Below, piece by piece: positions 23,913-31,431 of a stretch of 32,947 nucleotides of DNA. A program made the position numbers and the translations under genes. Positions within the stretch are counted from its first letter, which is position 1. The number at the start of each line of letters is the position of its first letter. The stretch comes from a virus: positions 1 to 32,947 of the IMG/VR virus record IMGVR_UViG_3300018063_000032. One strand, written 5' to 3'. The notes beneath the pieces were generated by a model. The model saw only the letters and a list, made by a program, of their open reading frames with translations. It had not been told where the DNA came from and searched no databases.

Positions 23913-23914
23913 CC

Positions 23915-24073
23915 ATGAATCATTCAAACCTTAAAATAATTGTGGATTCAAGATTAAAGCATCCTTATGGGGTCCATCATAGACTCCAGTTCTTTGCCCA
24001 TACAGCAAATGTCAAACTGGTAGTTATATCTCGCAGAGAAGATAGACAAGTCACATACGCAATTAAAGGATAA
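23915..24073 (+). CDS. Small hypothetical protein (52 aa)
   Basis: The frame begins MNHSNLKIIVDSRLKHPYGV and ends VVISRREDRQVTYAIKG, a short strand-helix-strand product. AAAGGA is eight bases before the ATG and inside the end of the preceding gene. Three bases separate it from the next start. Function unknown. Confidence 0.55.
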   Translation: MNHSNLKIIVDSRLKHPYGVHHRLQFFAHTANVKLVVISRREDRQVTYAIKG

Positions 24074-24076
24074 TCT

Positions 24077-24700
24077 ATGCTTACAATACCTCAAGCTGTT
24101 AGAAACATCGCCAAAATAGCGAAGCGATCGACCCCTAATAATTGGGCAACGGGTGTAACATGGTATAGCATTGCTCATACATTTTGTGTCACAGCCTCAG
24201 AAGCGTATGCTATCCCGTTGGATAAAGTTGTCGGAGTCTTAGCACTTCTCTCCCCTCAATGTGCATGGGAAACAAACAAACTAGCAACCCTTGACATGCT
24301 AGAACGGCGAGACACAACCAGACAAGTCTACCCTGACAACATTACAAAAGCACTACGGCTACTTAATGGCGAAACATTTGAACAAATAACAAATCATAGG
24401 CGTTACGGTCACAAGGTCCGTGCATTTTACGATAATATTCTGCTGCTTGATAAGTCTGAGGCTGTTACAGTAGACACCCATGCTACTAGAGCAGCATTCA
24501 ACCTAGTCGATCTGTCAACTAGGCATGTCCGATGGGTGTTTGAATGTGGTGGAAACAAAGTCATAGCAGAAGCGTATAAACAAGTAGCACGCCACTATAA
24601 AATAGCCCCCCATAAACTACAGGCTACAGTCTGGTTGCATGTTAAAGACAGCCTGGAAAGGAATACATCATGTCAAAACTTGACAACTTTACAGCCGTAG
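24077..24700 (+). CDS. HhH-GPD-like (DNA glycosylase-like) protein of unknown function
   Basis: The 207-aa product has VGVLALLSPQCAWETNKLAT (residues 53-72), KVRAFYDNI, then VTVDTHATRAAFNLVDLS (129-146) and IAEAYKQVARHYKIAPHKLQ. The VDTHA-R-x-x-F segment resembles the catalytic-Asp motif (VDTHV-R) of endonuclease III-type HhH-GPD enzymes, and the layout repeats in a phage family of unknown function. No Fe-S Cys cluster is present. A role in base repair or base modification is inference. AAAGGA upstream. It overlaps the next gene by 31 bp. Confidence 0.5.
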   Translation: MLTIPQAVRNIAKIAKRSTPNNWATGVTWYSIAHTFCVTASEAYAIPLDKVVGVLALLSPQCAWETNKLATLDMLERRDTTRQVYPDNITKALRLLNGETFEQITNHRRYGHKVRAFYDNILLLDKSEAVTVDTHATRAAFNLVDLSTRHVRWVFECGGNKVIAEAYKQVARHYKIAPHKLQATVWLHVKDSLERNTSCQNLTTLQP

Positions 24701-24858
24701 GAATCGCAGAAGGTTTTATAGAAGCAAAGTCAAAGAAACAAGTGATTGCAGCATGGCAATACTTGATTGACTCAGGACTAGCATGGAACCTTCAAGGTTC
24801 GTTTGGTAGACAAGCGCATGCAATGATTGAAGCTGGTATATGTCACAAGAAAGGGTAG
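24670..24858 (+). CDS. Small hypothetical protein (62 aa)
   Basis: The product reads MSKLDNFTAVGIAEGFIEAK, IAAWQYLIDSGLAWNLQGSF and GRQAHAMIEAGICHKKG. The AWQYLIDTGLAWQLQGWFGR-x-A-x-x-I-x-x-G type of sequence is widespread in small phage proteins without a role. AAAGGAATACATC precedes the ATG, overlapping the upstream gene. Confidence 0.6.
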   Translation: MSKLDNFTAVGIAEGFIEAKSKKQVIAAWQYLIDSGLAWNLQGSFGRQAHAMIEAGICHKKG

Positions 24859-24861
24859 AAC

Positions 24862-25083
24862 ATGGAAAAGCTAATAGATATTGAATGGGAAAACGTACAC
24901 GGCAATGTGTGTACAGGAGAAGCGATCGTTGAATATGTTCGCTATGATGAGGATGGAAAAATAGTCAATGAAATTATCAACGTTTTCTTACCTCAATATG
25001 TACCACTCGACATACATATATACAAGACCTTGAAGCAACAAGTGACCGAGGCGTTTCATAGAGGTGAAGGATCTACTTTATAA
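24862..25083 (+). CDS. Small hypothetical acidic protein (73 aa)
   Basis: The product is acidic and strand-rich (IDIEWENVHGNVCTGEAIVE, YVRYDEDGKIVNEIINVFLP) with a C-terminal helix. AAAGGG is seven bases before ATG. No family recognised. Confidence 0.5.
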   Translation: MEKLIDIEWENVHGNVCTGEAIVEYVRYDEDGKIVNEIINVFLPQYVPLDIHIYKTLKQQVTEAFHRGEGSTL

Positions 25084-25095
25084 CACGGAGGGGAT

Positions 25096-25293
25096 ATGAT
25101 AAAAGCACTATATCGACAAGCAGAAGACAAGTTTTATACGTTGACAGCATATCGTAAGGCAAAAGAAGATGGAGCACATGACTTAGCAAAACGTATTCGA
25201 TGGGCAAATGAAAGTCTCACTACGGAGTTTGATTTAATCGATAAACAAGTCGCATTAATTCCTGTGAATCGATCGGAAGGATGGGAGAGTTAA
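25096..25293 (+). CDS. Small hypothetical helical protein (65 aa)
   Basis: The product is helical and charged (MIKALYRQAEDKFYTLTAYR, LAKRIRWANESLTTEFDLID). GGAGGGGAT directly before ATG is one of the strongest ribosome sites in the arm. Function unknown. Confidence 0.5.
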   Translation: MIKALYRQAEDKFYTLTAYRKAKEDGAHDLAKRIRWANESLTTEFDLIDKQVALIPVNRSEGWES

Positions 25294-25330
25294 AGTTAAA
25301 AGTTTAATAACAATTAACCTAGGAGATTAT

Positions 25331-25582
25331 ATGTCAGTTACATTGGTTGTAACAGCAGACGATATTAACAAGGGGGTGCAAGGTGATTCTAAAAAGTGTG
25401 CTCTTGCTCTAGCTTTGAAGCGATGCACAGGCAATTCGGATGCATCCGTTGGATACTGGCATGCATATGCTGGTGGAATCACCTACTCATTAACTAACGG
25501 GAGTATAGCCTTTCATAAATGGTTTGATGTAGACAAGACGAAAGTTAACCCCACAACGTTTACTTTAAGGGAGAAAATATGA
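25331..25582 (+). CDS. Conserved-type small phage protein (83 aa)
   Basis: The product begins MSVTLVVTADDINKGVQGDS, then KKCALALALKR and a C-terminal FHKWFDVDKTKVNPTTFTLR. This V-T-x-x-D-I-x-x-G-x-x-x-D-x-x-x-C-P-(V/L)-A-L-A order with a terminal FD-x-x-x-V-x-P-x-x-F is common in small phage and proteobacterial proteins of unknown role. AGGAGATTAT precedes the start, and the stop overlaps the next ATG. Confidence 0.6.
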   Translation: MSVTLVVTADDINKGVQGDSKKCALALALKRCTGNSDASVGYWHAYAGGITYSLTNGSIAFHKWFDVDKTKVNPTTFTLREKI

Positions 25583-25743
25583 AATACTTTATACTTATAT
25601 TACTTGTTGCTGTAGCACTCTGCATGCCTAACGTTGCATTAGCTGGTTGTCAGTCGCAGACCATTATCATAGACGGCAGAATGTTAATCTGTACGGTCTG
25701 CTATGACGTGAGTGGCAGACCTATATCGACCACATGCTACTAG
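25579..25743 (+). CDS. 54-aa secreted or lipid-anchored Cys-rich protein
   Basis: The frame encodes a signal peptide (MKYFILILLVAVALCMPNVA) with lipobox-like LAGC at residues 21-24, then a ~30-residue Cys-rich end (TIIIDGRMLICTVCYDVSGR). The mature part has C24, C38, C41 and C53, so disulfides or lipidation are likely. It starts inside the previous stop (ATGA). Such tiny exported phage proteins may act at the host envelope, for example in exclusion. The role is not proven. Confidence 0.6.
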   Translation: MKYFILILLVAVALCMPNVALAGCQSQTIIIDGRMLICTVCYDVSGRPISTTCY

Positions 25744-25826
25744 ACCATAGACTATGCACTAGATACATTACATAATAATGAACTGCATAGAACATAGTAC
25801 TAGATTAACTGTGGACAAGGGGGGCT

Positions 25827-25994
25827 ATGAACTGGATAGCATTGAAAGTTACGAATCTGAAGCGATTTAAGAAACTGGATGCAGCATGGCGTAAGGAACA
25901 CAAAGACTATTTACGCGCTTATAATACAAAATATAGGCGTAAGTATAGAGCGAGGAAAAATGACGTGGAAAGAACTAGCTATAGGGCTAGCTGA
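25827..25994 (+). CDS. 55-aa basic small protein
   Basis: The frame reads MNWIALKVTNLKRFKKLDAA, then a W-R-K-E-H-x-x-Y-L-R-A-Y segment and a Lys/Arg/Tyr-rich tail (YRRKYRARKNDVERTSYRAS). This W(R/K)xxHxxYx(R)xxxxxxYRRxYRA pattern is seen in small basic phage proteins, probably DNA-binding. AAGGGGGG precedes the ATG. It overlaps the next gene by 35 bp. Confidence 0.5.
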   Translation: MNWIALKVTNLKRFKKLDAAWRKEHKDYLRAYNTKYRRKYRARKNDVERTSYRAS

Positions 25995-26112
25995 TTCTAA
26001 AGCTCATGCTATGTACTGCCCGTTTCGAGGTTGTATGTGTGGAGCGGTTGAACACCAAATAGAATGGCTGGCACTAATTCAAGCCAAGCGTAGAGAGGAG
26101 CGAAAAGTATGA
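25960..26112 (+). CDS. 50-aa small protein with a Cys motif
   Basis: From Met at 25960 (GAGGAAAA upstream) the product reads MTWKELAIGLADSKAHAMYC, then PFRGCMCGAVEHQIEWLALI and a basic end. Three Cys (C20, C25, C27) are close together with a His (H32), as in small metal-binding proteins. A longer frame from 25879 would overlap the upstream gene far more. Function unknown. Confidence 0.5.
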   Translation: MTWKELAIGLADSKAHAMYCPFRGCMCGAVEHQIEWLALIQAKRREERKV

Positions 26113-26297
26113 CAGTTAAAGCAAAATCTTGGGAAGCTATAGCTGTTGACTTGGTTTATAGAGACAAAGATCCTGTGACCGTGGCAGTACTCCCTAGAGA
26201 TTATCCTGATCTGTCAGACTGGATGACAAAGAATATTAAGCATCCAATACCAGGCGAGCATTGTTTTATCTATACCTACGATGTTACACTTCACTGA
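26109..26297 (+). CDS. Small hypothetical protein (62 aa)
   Basis: The start overlaps the previous stop (ATGA). The product reads MTVKAKSWEAIAVDLVYRDK, then DYPDLSDWMTKNIKHPIPGE and a beta end (FIYTYDVTLH). No family recognised. The 10-bp gap after it contains the ribosome site of the sigma-like gene. Confidence 0.5.
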   Translation: MTVKAKSWEAIAVDLVYRDKDPVTVAVLPRDYPDLSDWMTKNIKHPIPGEHCFIYTYDVTLH

Positions 26298-26307
26298 AGG
26301 ACACATT

Positions 26308-27048
26308 ATGCGACGAGACAGATTTATAGAACAATTCGCGGAGCACTTGCCTTACCTTCGAGGTATTATTCAGCAAACTGGCCTAGATCACGATAATACC
26401 AATGACGTACTTAGCAAATGTTCTGAAAGTTTGCTCGATAATAAAAGTTATTTTAAGGTTACACCTAATAAGTTAAAGGCGTTCTTGCGAACAGCTGCAC
26501 GTTTTAATGCGCGGTCATATAAGAAAATTGAAGGGATGCAAAAGCAAGTTATTGCACGATTGACTGATCCTGAATCAACTCCGCGAACAGTTGATCGTGT
26601 CTTTATAAGTACAAAAGTTGATATTGCGCCTGTGCAAGAGAGGGAATGTCCATTTTGTTTTCAAGCTAACCTTAACGAATATGGAGCTTGTGCTATGTGT
26701 CATACGATCGTACCTTCACATATCCGAACACAACGTAACACCATCGTCATGACAGAAGAAAGTTTAGCATGTCAGTTTGATTTTGATATGCCAATTGACG
26801 TACAGAAAGCAGTTGCACGCCTCACGCCTTTTGAACAACGAGTCATTAAAGCTGTTGGCTTAGGCAATGAAAGTCTGGAAAGTTTTGCAGATGATATAAA
26901 TGTTAGCAAGTCAAGTTTAGTACGAACATGGGTGGAAGCTAAAGTAAAACTTCAAGATTATTTGCATGAATATGGCCCACAAAGGCTGTCCAAAAGAGGG
27001 GAAAGGGCCTTTAGGGTGGCTCTGCAACGTATTGAAAAAACACACTAA
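26308..27048 (+). CDS. Sigma-70-like factor with an internal zinc ribbon
   Basis: From Met at 26308 (AAGGA eight bases upstream) the 246-aa product has a region-2-like helix set (DNTNDVLSKCSESLLDNKSY ... LKAFLRTAARFNARSYKK, residues 29-73). A Cys4 ribbon CPFC ... CAMC (C114, C117, C128, C131) follows, and then a region-4 helix-turn-helix (VQKAVARLTPFEQRVIKAVG, LESFADDINVSKSSLVRTWV, residues 165-209). Region order is that of ECF-type sigma factors. It would guide host RNA polymerase to phage promoters, perhaps late ones. It is followed by the primase gene. Confidence 0.65.
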   Translation: MRRDRFIEQFAEHLPYLRGIIQQTGLDHDNTNDVLSKCSESLLDNKSYFKVTPNKLKAFLRTAARFNARSYKKIEGMQKQVIARLTDPESTPRTVDRVFISTKVDIAPVQERECPFCFQANLNEYGACAMCHTIVPSHIRTQRNTIVMTEESLACQFDFDMPIDVQKAVARLTPFEQRVIKAVGLGNESLESFADDINVSKSSLVRTWVEAKVKLQDYLHEYGPQRLSKRGERAFRVALQRIEKTH

Positions 27049-27104
27049 TTCAGGGTTTGGTCCAAAAGTCAGTTTCAGGACATTACCTTATGAGAGGAGT
27101 ATTT

Positions 27105-27776
27105 ATGCAAAGTTATCTGCATGAGCAATATAGAGAACGGGACAAAACTATCCCTGACAATACTGTTTGGCCGTTAATGAGTACTGACGGTCTAGATGAT
27201 ACAGATATGACACGCTATCTACAAGCGCGTGATTTATCATCGCAACTTGCAGAGGATAACAGCTGGTATCCTTCACGCCATGCCAACGATAACTTTTTAC
27301 GAATTGTTATTCCTGCACTCACAACAAAAGAAGGTCATGTTTACTGGCAAGCACGCGCTGTGAGTAGCAATGTTCATCTTCGATATCAATCACCTAAAGG
27401 TCCAAGACACGGCGCATTGATTCGGGTGTTATCATTTCCTGCACATAAGCCGACACGAGAGGTTGTGATAGTTGAAGGCCCGATGGATGCGCTTGCGGCA
27501 GCACAGTGTGGAGCAGACTCCATTGCACTTATGGGAATGGCTCCTGGCGATCAAGCAATAGAACATCTAATTAAGTTAGTTGCAAAGCGGTCTGTCTTGA
27601 TTGTCCTTGACAACGAACCTGAAGCGCAAAGTGCAGCAGGAAAGATTGCAATGGCTTTGGCAAGTGCTGGTAGTAAAGCCCATGTTGATAAACTTCGTTA
27701 TGTAAAAGATCTGGCAGCTATGAATTTTATTACCCGTAGTGCTTGGCTTGATACACACTTGGATGGACTGACATGA
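27105..27776 (+). CDS. Toprim-domain DNA primase
   Basis: The chosen start (27105, AGAGGAG upstream) gives 223 aa. An N-terminal part (residues ~60-110, FLRIVIPALTTKEGHVYWQA) matches the primase region before Toprim. The Toprim core has VVIVEGPMDALAA (E124) and VLIVLDNEPEAQSAA (D169, E171), then KLRYVKDLAAM. No CHC2 zinc finger and no helicase domain are present, so it is a small primase that makes primers for the polymerase coded 460 bp downstream. The next gene starts inside its stop (ATGA). Confidence 0.8.
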   Translation: MQSYLHEQYRERDKTIPDNTVWPLMSTDGLDDTDMTRYLQARDLSSQLAEDNSWYPSRHANDNFLRIVIPALTTKEGHVYWQARAVSSNVHLRYQSPKGPRHGALIRVLSFPAHKPTREVVIVEGPMDALAAAQCGADSIALMGMAPGDQAIEHLIKLVAKRSVLIVLDNEPEAQSAAGKIAMALASAGSKAHVDKLRYVKDLAAMNFITRSAWLDTHLDGLT

Positions 27777-27994
27777 AAGCTAAAGCCAAAATTACCAAGG
27801 CTCCTCGTATTATATTTAATCCAACGAGAAAATGGATATGTGATCCTGTGCCAGGTACTGGATGCCCACTTTACAAAGGTGCACGAAACGGATTATATGC
27901 TCATTTTTGTTATGATTGGGATGAAATGTTGATTGACGAAACTGATCCTGAATTTAATTCATGTATGTGTGGTATGCCTAACCCGAAGACGTGA
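27773..27994 (+). CDS. Small Cys-rich protein after the primase (73 aa)
   Basis: The product has a basic start (MKAKAKITKAPRIIFNPTRK) and six Cys (WICDPVPGTGCPLY, HFCYDW, FNSCMCGMP), so metal binding is likely. Its start overlaps the primase stop, which suggests joint expression. Function unknown. Confidence 0.55.
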   Translation: MKAKAKITKAPRIIFNPTRKWICDPVPGTGCPLYKGARNGLYAHFCYDWDEMLIDETDPEFNSCMCGMPNPKT

Positions 27995-28056
27995 GCCTAG
28001 TGCAGAGACTGTGCAGCCGAGTTAAGCGAATTTATTTATTCGCCGGTCAATGGCTC
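27993..28056 (+). ncRNA. Possible three-way-junction RNA element
   Basis: Outer GAGCC (27993-27997) can pair with GGCTC (28052-28056). Inside are a hairpin TGCAG-AGA-CTGTGCA (imperfect, 28001-28015) and a stem GCGAAT/ATTCGC (28026-28031 with 28038-28043), extended by CCG/CGG (28017-28019 with 28044-28046). There is no U tract, and a ribosome site follows directly. It could control translation or processing between the primase and polymerase genes. No known riboswitch class is recognised. Confidence 0.3.
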
Positions 28057-28076
28057 TTCATATAAGAGGAAATTAT

Positions 28077-28229
28077 ATGTTATCACAACATGGTCTTACG
28101 TTTGATACGCGAGAAGAGTACATTGATATTTTTATTGAGTTGCTTGTAAAAGAGGCGCATGAAGTAACATTTTCTAAAACTGCATTAAAAAAGTATGTAT
28201 CAAAACGGATAGAAGAATTCAACTGGTAA
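28077..28229 (+). CDS. 50-aa small protein before the polymerase
   Basis: The frame starts MLSQHGLTFDTREEYIDIFI and ends KKYVSKRIEEFNW, a short helical acidic-basic product. AAGAGGAAATTAT precedes the ATG, and the polymerase gene begins 10 bp later. Function unknown. Confidence 0.55.
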   Translation: MLSQHGLTFDTREEYIDIFIELLVKEAHEVTFSKTALKKYVSKRIEEFNW

Positions 28230-28239
28230 CAGGGGCAAC

Positions 28240-30765
28240 ATGGGCAAGCAACTTAAAATTGTCAACACAAAGTTCGGGCTTGTGCCAGAAAGACTGAGTG
28301 AAGCCTCCCATAGCCGTCCAGCATGTGTAGAATGTGCCTTGCATGATGATTGCTCCGAACCATTTATGAAGCCTTACGTACCTAACAACTGGACTGGCAA
28401 GTATTTGTTTGTGACAGAGACAACTAAGGCTGGCGAAGAAGCGTACAGCAGGAATGGACTGCCTATTGGTGAACGTGAGAGGGCGCAGTTAAAAGAAGTA
28501 TTTTTAACGAGTGGTGTCGAACGCAACGACGTGGCGTTCGCCCCTGTCCTTCGCTGTAGGCCCGTCTTGACAGGTTCTAAGAAACCTAAAATGGTCAACC
28601 TTCGGGCCTGTCGTCCATTCCTCATACGCACTATTCAAGAATTGAATCCCTACCTAGTTATAGCGTCGGGTGAAACAGCTGTGAAGTCGATTATGAATAC
28701 TGGTGCACCAGGACCACAAGCCTTGTTAAGGGGTCGAGCAATTGGGATGCCGGTTGCTGGAAAAGATTTATTCATGCGCGTAGCTGTTACAAGTAAGCAC
28801 TCTGCGCTTTTAACTGATCCTCACGCTAAGAAACGAATGATAGAAGATCTTCAACGGTTAGGGATGCCTGAGTTAAAGCATCCAATTTCTGCATTGCCCA
28901 AATGGATGCCAAAGCAAGAATTAGGATTTGATACGGAATATGGCTCTCCGATCGTAGGAGAAAAGGGCGCAACAGGCGTCTACACGCTTGGTATCGCTGA
29001 CGAGCACCATGCGATAGCAGTTCAACCCAAGGCGGTTGCAAGTCTGACAGCATTGCTAAAGGATGCTGTGATCGTCGGACATAACATAACTGTAGACATA
29101 GAAGCACTGTTGCGTCTCCAACCACGAGGGCTAAAGACTGCCTTAGAGCAATGGTTACAAGGCAGACGCCAGCGCGATACATTACTTGAATCAAAATTGG
29201 CAGACGAAAATAGAGGTAAATATGGTTACAAACTTGAGTCGCTTGCAGTTAGTTTGTTCAACACAAAGGACTGGAAAAAAGCTACTGAAGACCTTGGCCC
29301 TGATTCCTCTAAGTGGCCCCCTCACCTTAGAAACGAACGATGTAGGCTGGATGCATGGGCTACTTTACAAATTCATAAGAAATTGCAAACAAGTCTGGAA
29401 GGACCAACACGGCTCTCGCATGCCATTGCAATGAGTCTTCGGAGAATGTATTGGGCCGGGGTTTATATTGACGGTAAAAAGTTTGCAAAGATGCGTACAA
29501 AAGTTTACAAAGATAGGACAGTAGGGTTTACTGATTTGTTAAAGTATGTTGACAAGTTTGGGATGAATGTTTCTGAGTTTACTGCGAAAGACGCTCAACT
29601 AAGAGAATACGTCTACGGCAGTAACGGGGTAGGGCTGGAAATCGAGTCATATACTAAAGGCGGTTTGCCTAGCGTTTCAGTGAAACACCTGAAGGAATAT
29701 AAAGATGATAAAGCGATTCAAGCCCTTATCACGTTCTCGAAAGCCGACAAACTCCAAAGTACGTACTGCGACTCTCTTGCAAAAAGGTTTGTTAAGTTGG
29801 CAGACGGTTTGTGGATGCCTGTCCCTATCAACCCTCTCGCCGCAAAGACTGGTAGAAGGGCTAGTGCGTCTCCAAACTTCCAAAACTGGCCTGTATCGGT
29901 ACGGCAAATCATTGTCAGTCGCTTTAAGGGCGGAAGCATTGCAGACAATGACTATTCAAAGCTGGAGCCGATTCTTGGAGGGTGGGTATCTGGTGAACCA
30001 AAACTTACCGATTATTTTGTCAAGTATCCAAACGGATATATCAAAATTGGAGAAGATTTTTTCAAGAAGAGTGTTACTAAAGGTACTAAGGAATATACAT
30101 CAGTAAAGTCTCTTGTGCTTGGAATTACATACAACAAAAAGAAGTGGTCATTAGCCGAGGATTTGTGGAGTCAAGGTGTACGTTTGGATAGCAACTATGA
30201 ACGACACGTAGAAAAGTGTGGTGAGTTGCTAGAAGAGTTTCTTGATATGTTTCCTGGTATGCGTGACTATCATGCAGAACAAGAAGCGAACGTATTAAGA
30301 AATGGGCATGTATATAATGCTCTTGGTCAATGTCGTCGTTTACCATTGCCGGAGGAACCTCCGCGAGGCGAGAAAGGATTATATCGAGCATGGATGAGGT
30401 ACAAAGCACATGTGATCAACCAAGCAATCAACTACCCGATTCAGTCGCTCGCGGCTTACGTGACTGGTTGCTCCCTTATAGACTTAGAGAGGGAATTTCT
30501 TACTCATTGGAAGTGGTCATACGTAGATTACCAGACAGCCTTAATGGAGAAGAAGTGGCCGCACATGCCTTTGCTTGCTATCGAAGTACACGACGACCTA
30601 ATGCAAGATATACCGAAGGGGATGGAGAAAATAACCAGGGAGATTACCCATGAAACCATGAACAAACCACCAAGTTTATTTGCTGTCTTGCCGGAACTGT
30701 GGGATTCAAATGTCAAGTTAACCGTGGATACAAACACTGGACCTTGTTGGGGGTTGAAGTCATGA
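28240..30765 (+). CDS. DNA polymerase A with N-terminal UDG-like domain
   Basis: The 841-aa fusion has three parts. Residues ~25-210 are a family-4/5-like uracil-DNA glycosylase with Cys ligands C29, C32, C106 and C124 and a HSALLTDPHAKK motif; the GEAPG motif is replaced by TETTK. Residues ~225-385 are a 3'-5' exonuclease (D231/E233, N282/D286, D371). Residues ~395-841 are polymerase A: motif A DYSKLEP (D571), motif B K623-x3-L627-G-x-x-Y631, motif C VHDDL (D785/D786). It replicates the phage genome. There is no 5'-nuclease. The start follows AGGGGC. Confidence 0.9.
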   Translation: MGKQLKIVNTKFGLVPERLSEASHSRPACVECALHDDCSEPFMKPYVPNNWTGKYLFVTETTKAGEEAYSRNGLPIGERERAQLKEVFLTSGVERNDVAFAPVLRCRPVLTGSKKPKMVNLRACRPFLIRTIQELNPYLVIASGETAVKSIMNTGAPGPQALLRGRAIGMPVAGKDLFMRVAVTSKHSALLTDPHAKKRMIEDLQRLGMPELKHPISALPKWMPKQELGFDTEYGSPIVGEKGATGVYTLGIADEHHAIAVQPKAVASLTALLKDAVIVGHNITVDIEALLRLQPRGLKTALEQWLQGRRQRDTLLESKLADENRGKYGYKLESLAVSLFNTKDWKKATEDLGPDSSKWPPHLRNERCRLDAWATLQIHKKLQTSLEGPTRLSHAIAMSLRRMYWAGVYIDGKKFAKMRTKVYKDRTVGFTDLLKYVDKFGMNVSEFTAKDAQLREYVYGSNGVGLEIESYTKGGLPSVSVKHLKEYKDDKAIQALITFSKADKLQSTYCDSLAKRFVKLADGLWMPVPINPLAAKTGRRASASPNFQNWPVSVRQIIVSRFKGGSIADNDYSKLEPILGGWVSGEPKLTDYFVKYPNGYIKIGEDFFKKSVTKGTKEYTSVKSLVLGITYNKKKWSLAEDLWSQGVRLDSNYERHVEKCGELLEEFLDMFPGMRDYHAEQEANVLRNGHVYNALGQCRRLPLPEEPPRGEKGLYRAWMRYKAHVINQAINYPIQSLAAYVTGCSLIDLEREFLTHWKWSYVDYQTALMEKKWPHMPLLAIEVHDDLMQDIPKGMEKITREITHETMNKPPSLFAVLPELWDSNVKLTVDTNTGPCWGLKS

Positions 30766-30989
30766 GAAATCAAATAGGTAAATTAGACAACTTTGAATTG
30801 GTGTTAAATGATGGTGACTTTCCAAGTTTTCAACGAAGACTTGTTGGTGTACCTTGGAAGCTCACGAAGTTACAGCGTAAAGAGTATGTGCCCTATTTGA
30901 ATGTGAATGATGAACGCGGTTTATTGGGTACGTTGCAGGTAAAGCAGTTGCGGCAATTGCGGTCGTGGTTAAACAGAGTTAACTTATAA
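30762..30989 (+). CDS. Small hypothetical protein (75 aa)
   Basis: The start MRNQIGKLDNFELVLNDGDF at 30762 overlaps the polymerase stop (ATGA). The rest reads LVGVPWKLTKLQRKEYVPYL and ends in a Leu/Arg/Gln-rich helix (KQLRQLRSWLNR). Coupling to the polymerase suggests a replication accessory role, but nothing is recognised. Confidence 0.55.
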   Translation: MRNQIGKLDNFELVLNDGDFPSFQRRLVGVPWKLTKLQRKEYVPYLNVNDERGLLGTLQVKQLRQLRSWLNRVNL

Positions 30990-30998
30990 GGGGGGATC

Positions 30999-31325
30999 AT
31001 GTCTGGTATTGCAAAGGTAAACCCGTTTGTGAAGAAGGCAAAGAAGCATGGCAAGAAAGCAGGGCAGAAGTCTCTTGTGAAGCCTTCACAAAAGAAGTCA
31101 GTCAAGAATGGGAGACACCAGGAAAAAGAAACAGCTAAAGTTAGAGTTGCAAAAACTGTAGCTGCAATTCCTGTCGGACTTGATGGGCCAGTGCTCGATG
31201 AGGGTGATGAGCTAGACGATTTCTTGCAAGAACCTGAGTTTGACTATAGCTGCGATCAAGACGATGATGATAACGTAGTTACAGAAGAAGATTTTGCTGA
31301 CGGCGATCTGAACCAACATGGGTGA
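30999..31325 (+). CDS. Charged bipartite protein: basic N-half, acidic C-half (108 aa)
   Basis: Residues 1-55 are Lys-rich (VKKAKKHGKKAGQKSLVKPS). Residues 65-108 are Asp/Glu-rich (EGDELDDFLQEPEFD, DDDDNVV). It is probably disordered and could bind DNA or a basic partner. AAGGGGGG upstream. Function unknown. Confidence 0.55.
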   Translation: MSGIAKVNPFVKKAKKHGKKAGQKSLVKPSQKKSVKNGRHQEKETAKVRVAKTVAAIPVGLDGPVLDEGDELDDFLQEPEFDYSCDQDDDDNVVTEEDFADGDLNQHG

Positions 31326-31327
31326 CT

Positions 31328-31423
31328 ATGACTGAAGATATTGCAGAACTAATAACATTTTTTGTAGCTTGTGCCCCAATTGTTATTCTAGTAGCACTTG
31401 TTATTTGGCAATTTATTCACTAG
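31328..31423 (+). CDS. 31-aa single-span membrane peptide
   Basis: The frame reads MTEDIAELITFFVACAPIVI, then LVALVIWQFIH, with one membrane helix (about residues 9-30) after an acidic N-terminus. It lies directly between two early genes, 2 bp after a stop. The ribosome site is weak (GGGTG). It may be a small membrane regulator. Chance origin is possible. Confidence 0.45.
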   Translation: MTEDIAELITFFVACAPIVILVALVIWQFIH

Positions 31424-31431
31424 GAGAAATT

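Noticed and set aside
27057-27104. Longer primase start at 27057
   Set aside because: It needs a TTG codon with no ribosome site, while AGAGGAG precedes the ATG at 27105.
27998-28016. GCAGAGACTG sequence resembling a group I intron core motif
   Set aside because: The partner segments of P7 and a split gene are missing, and both neighbouring genes are complete.
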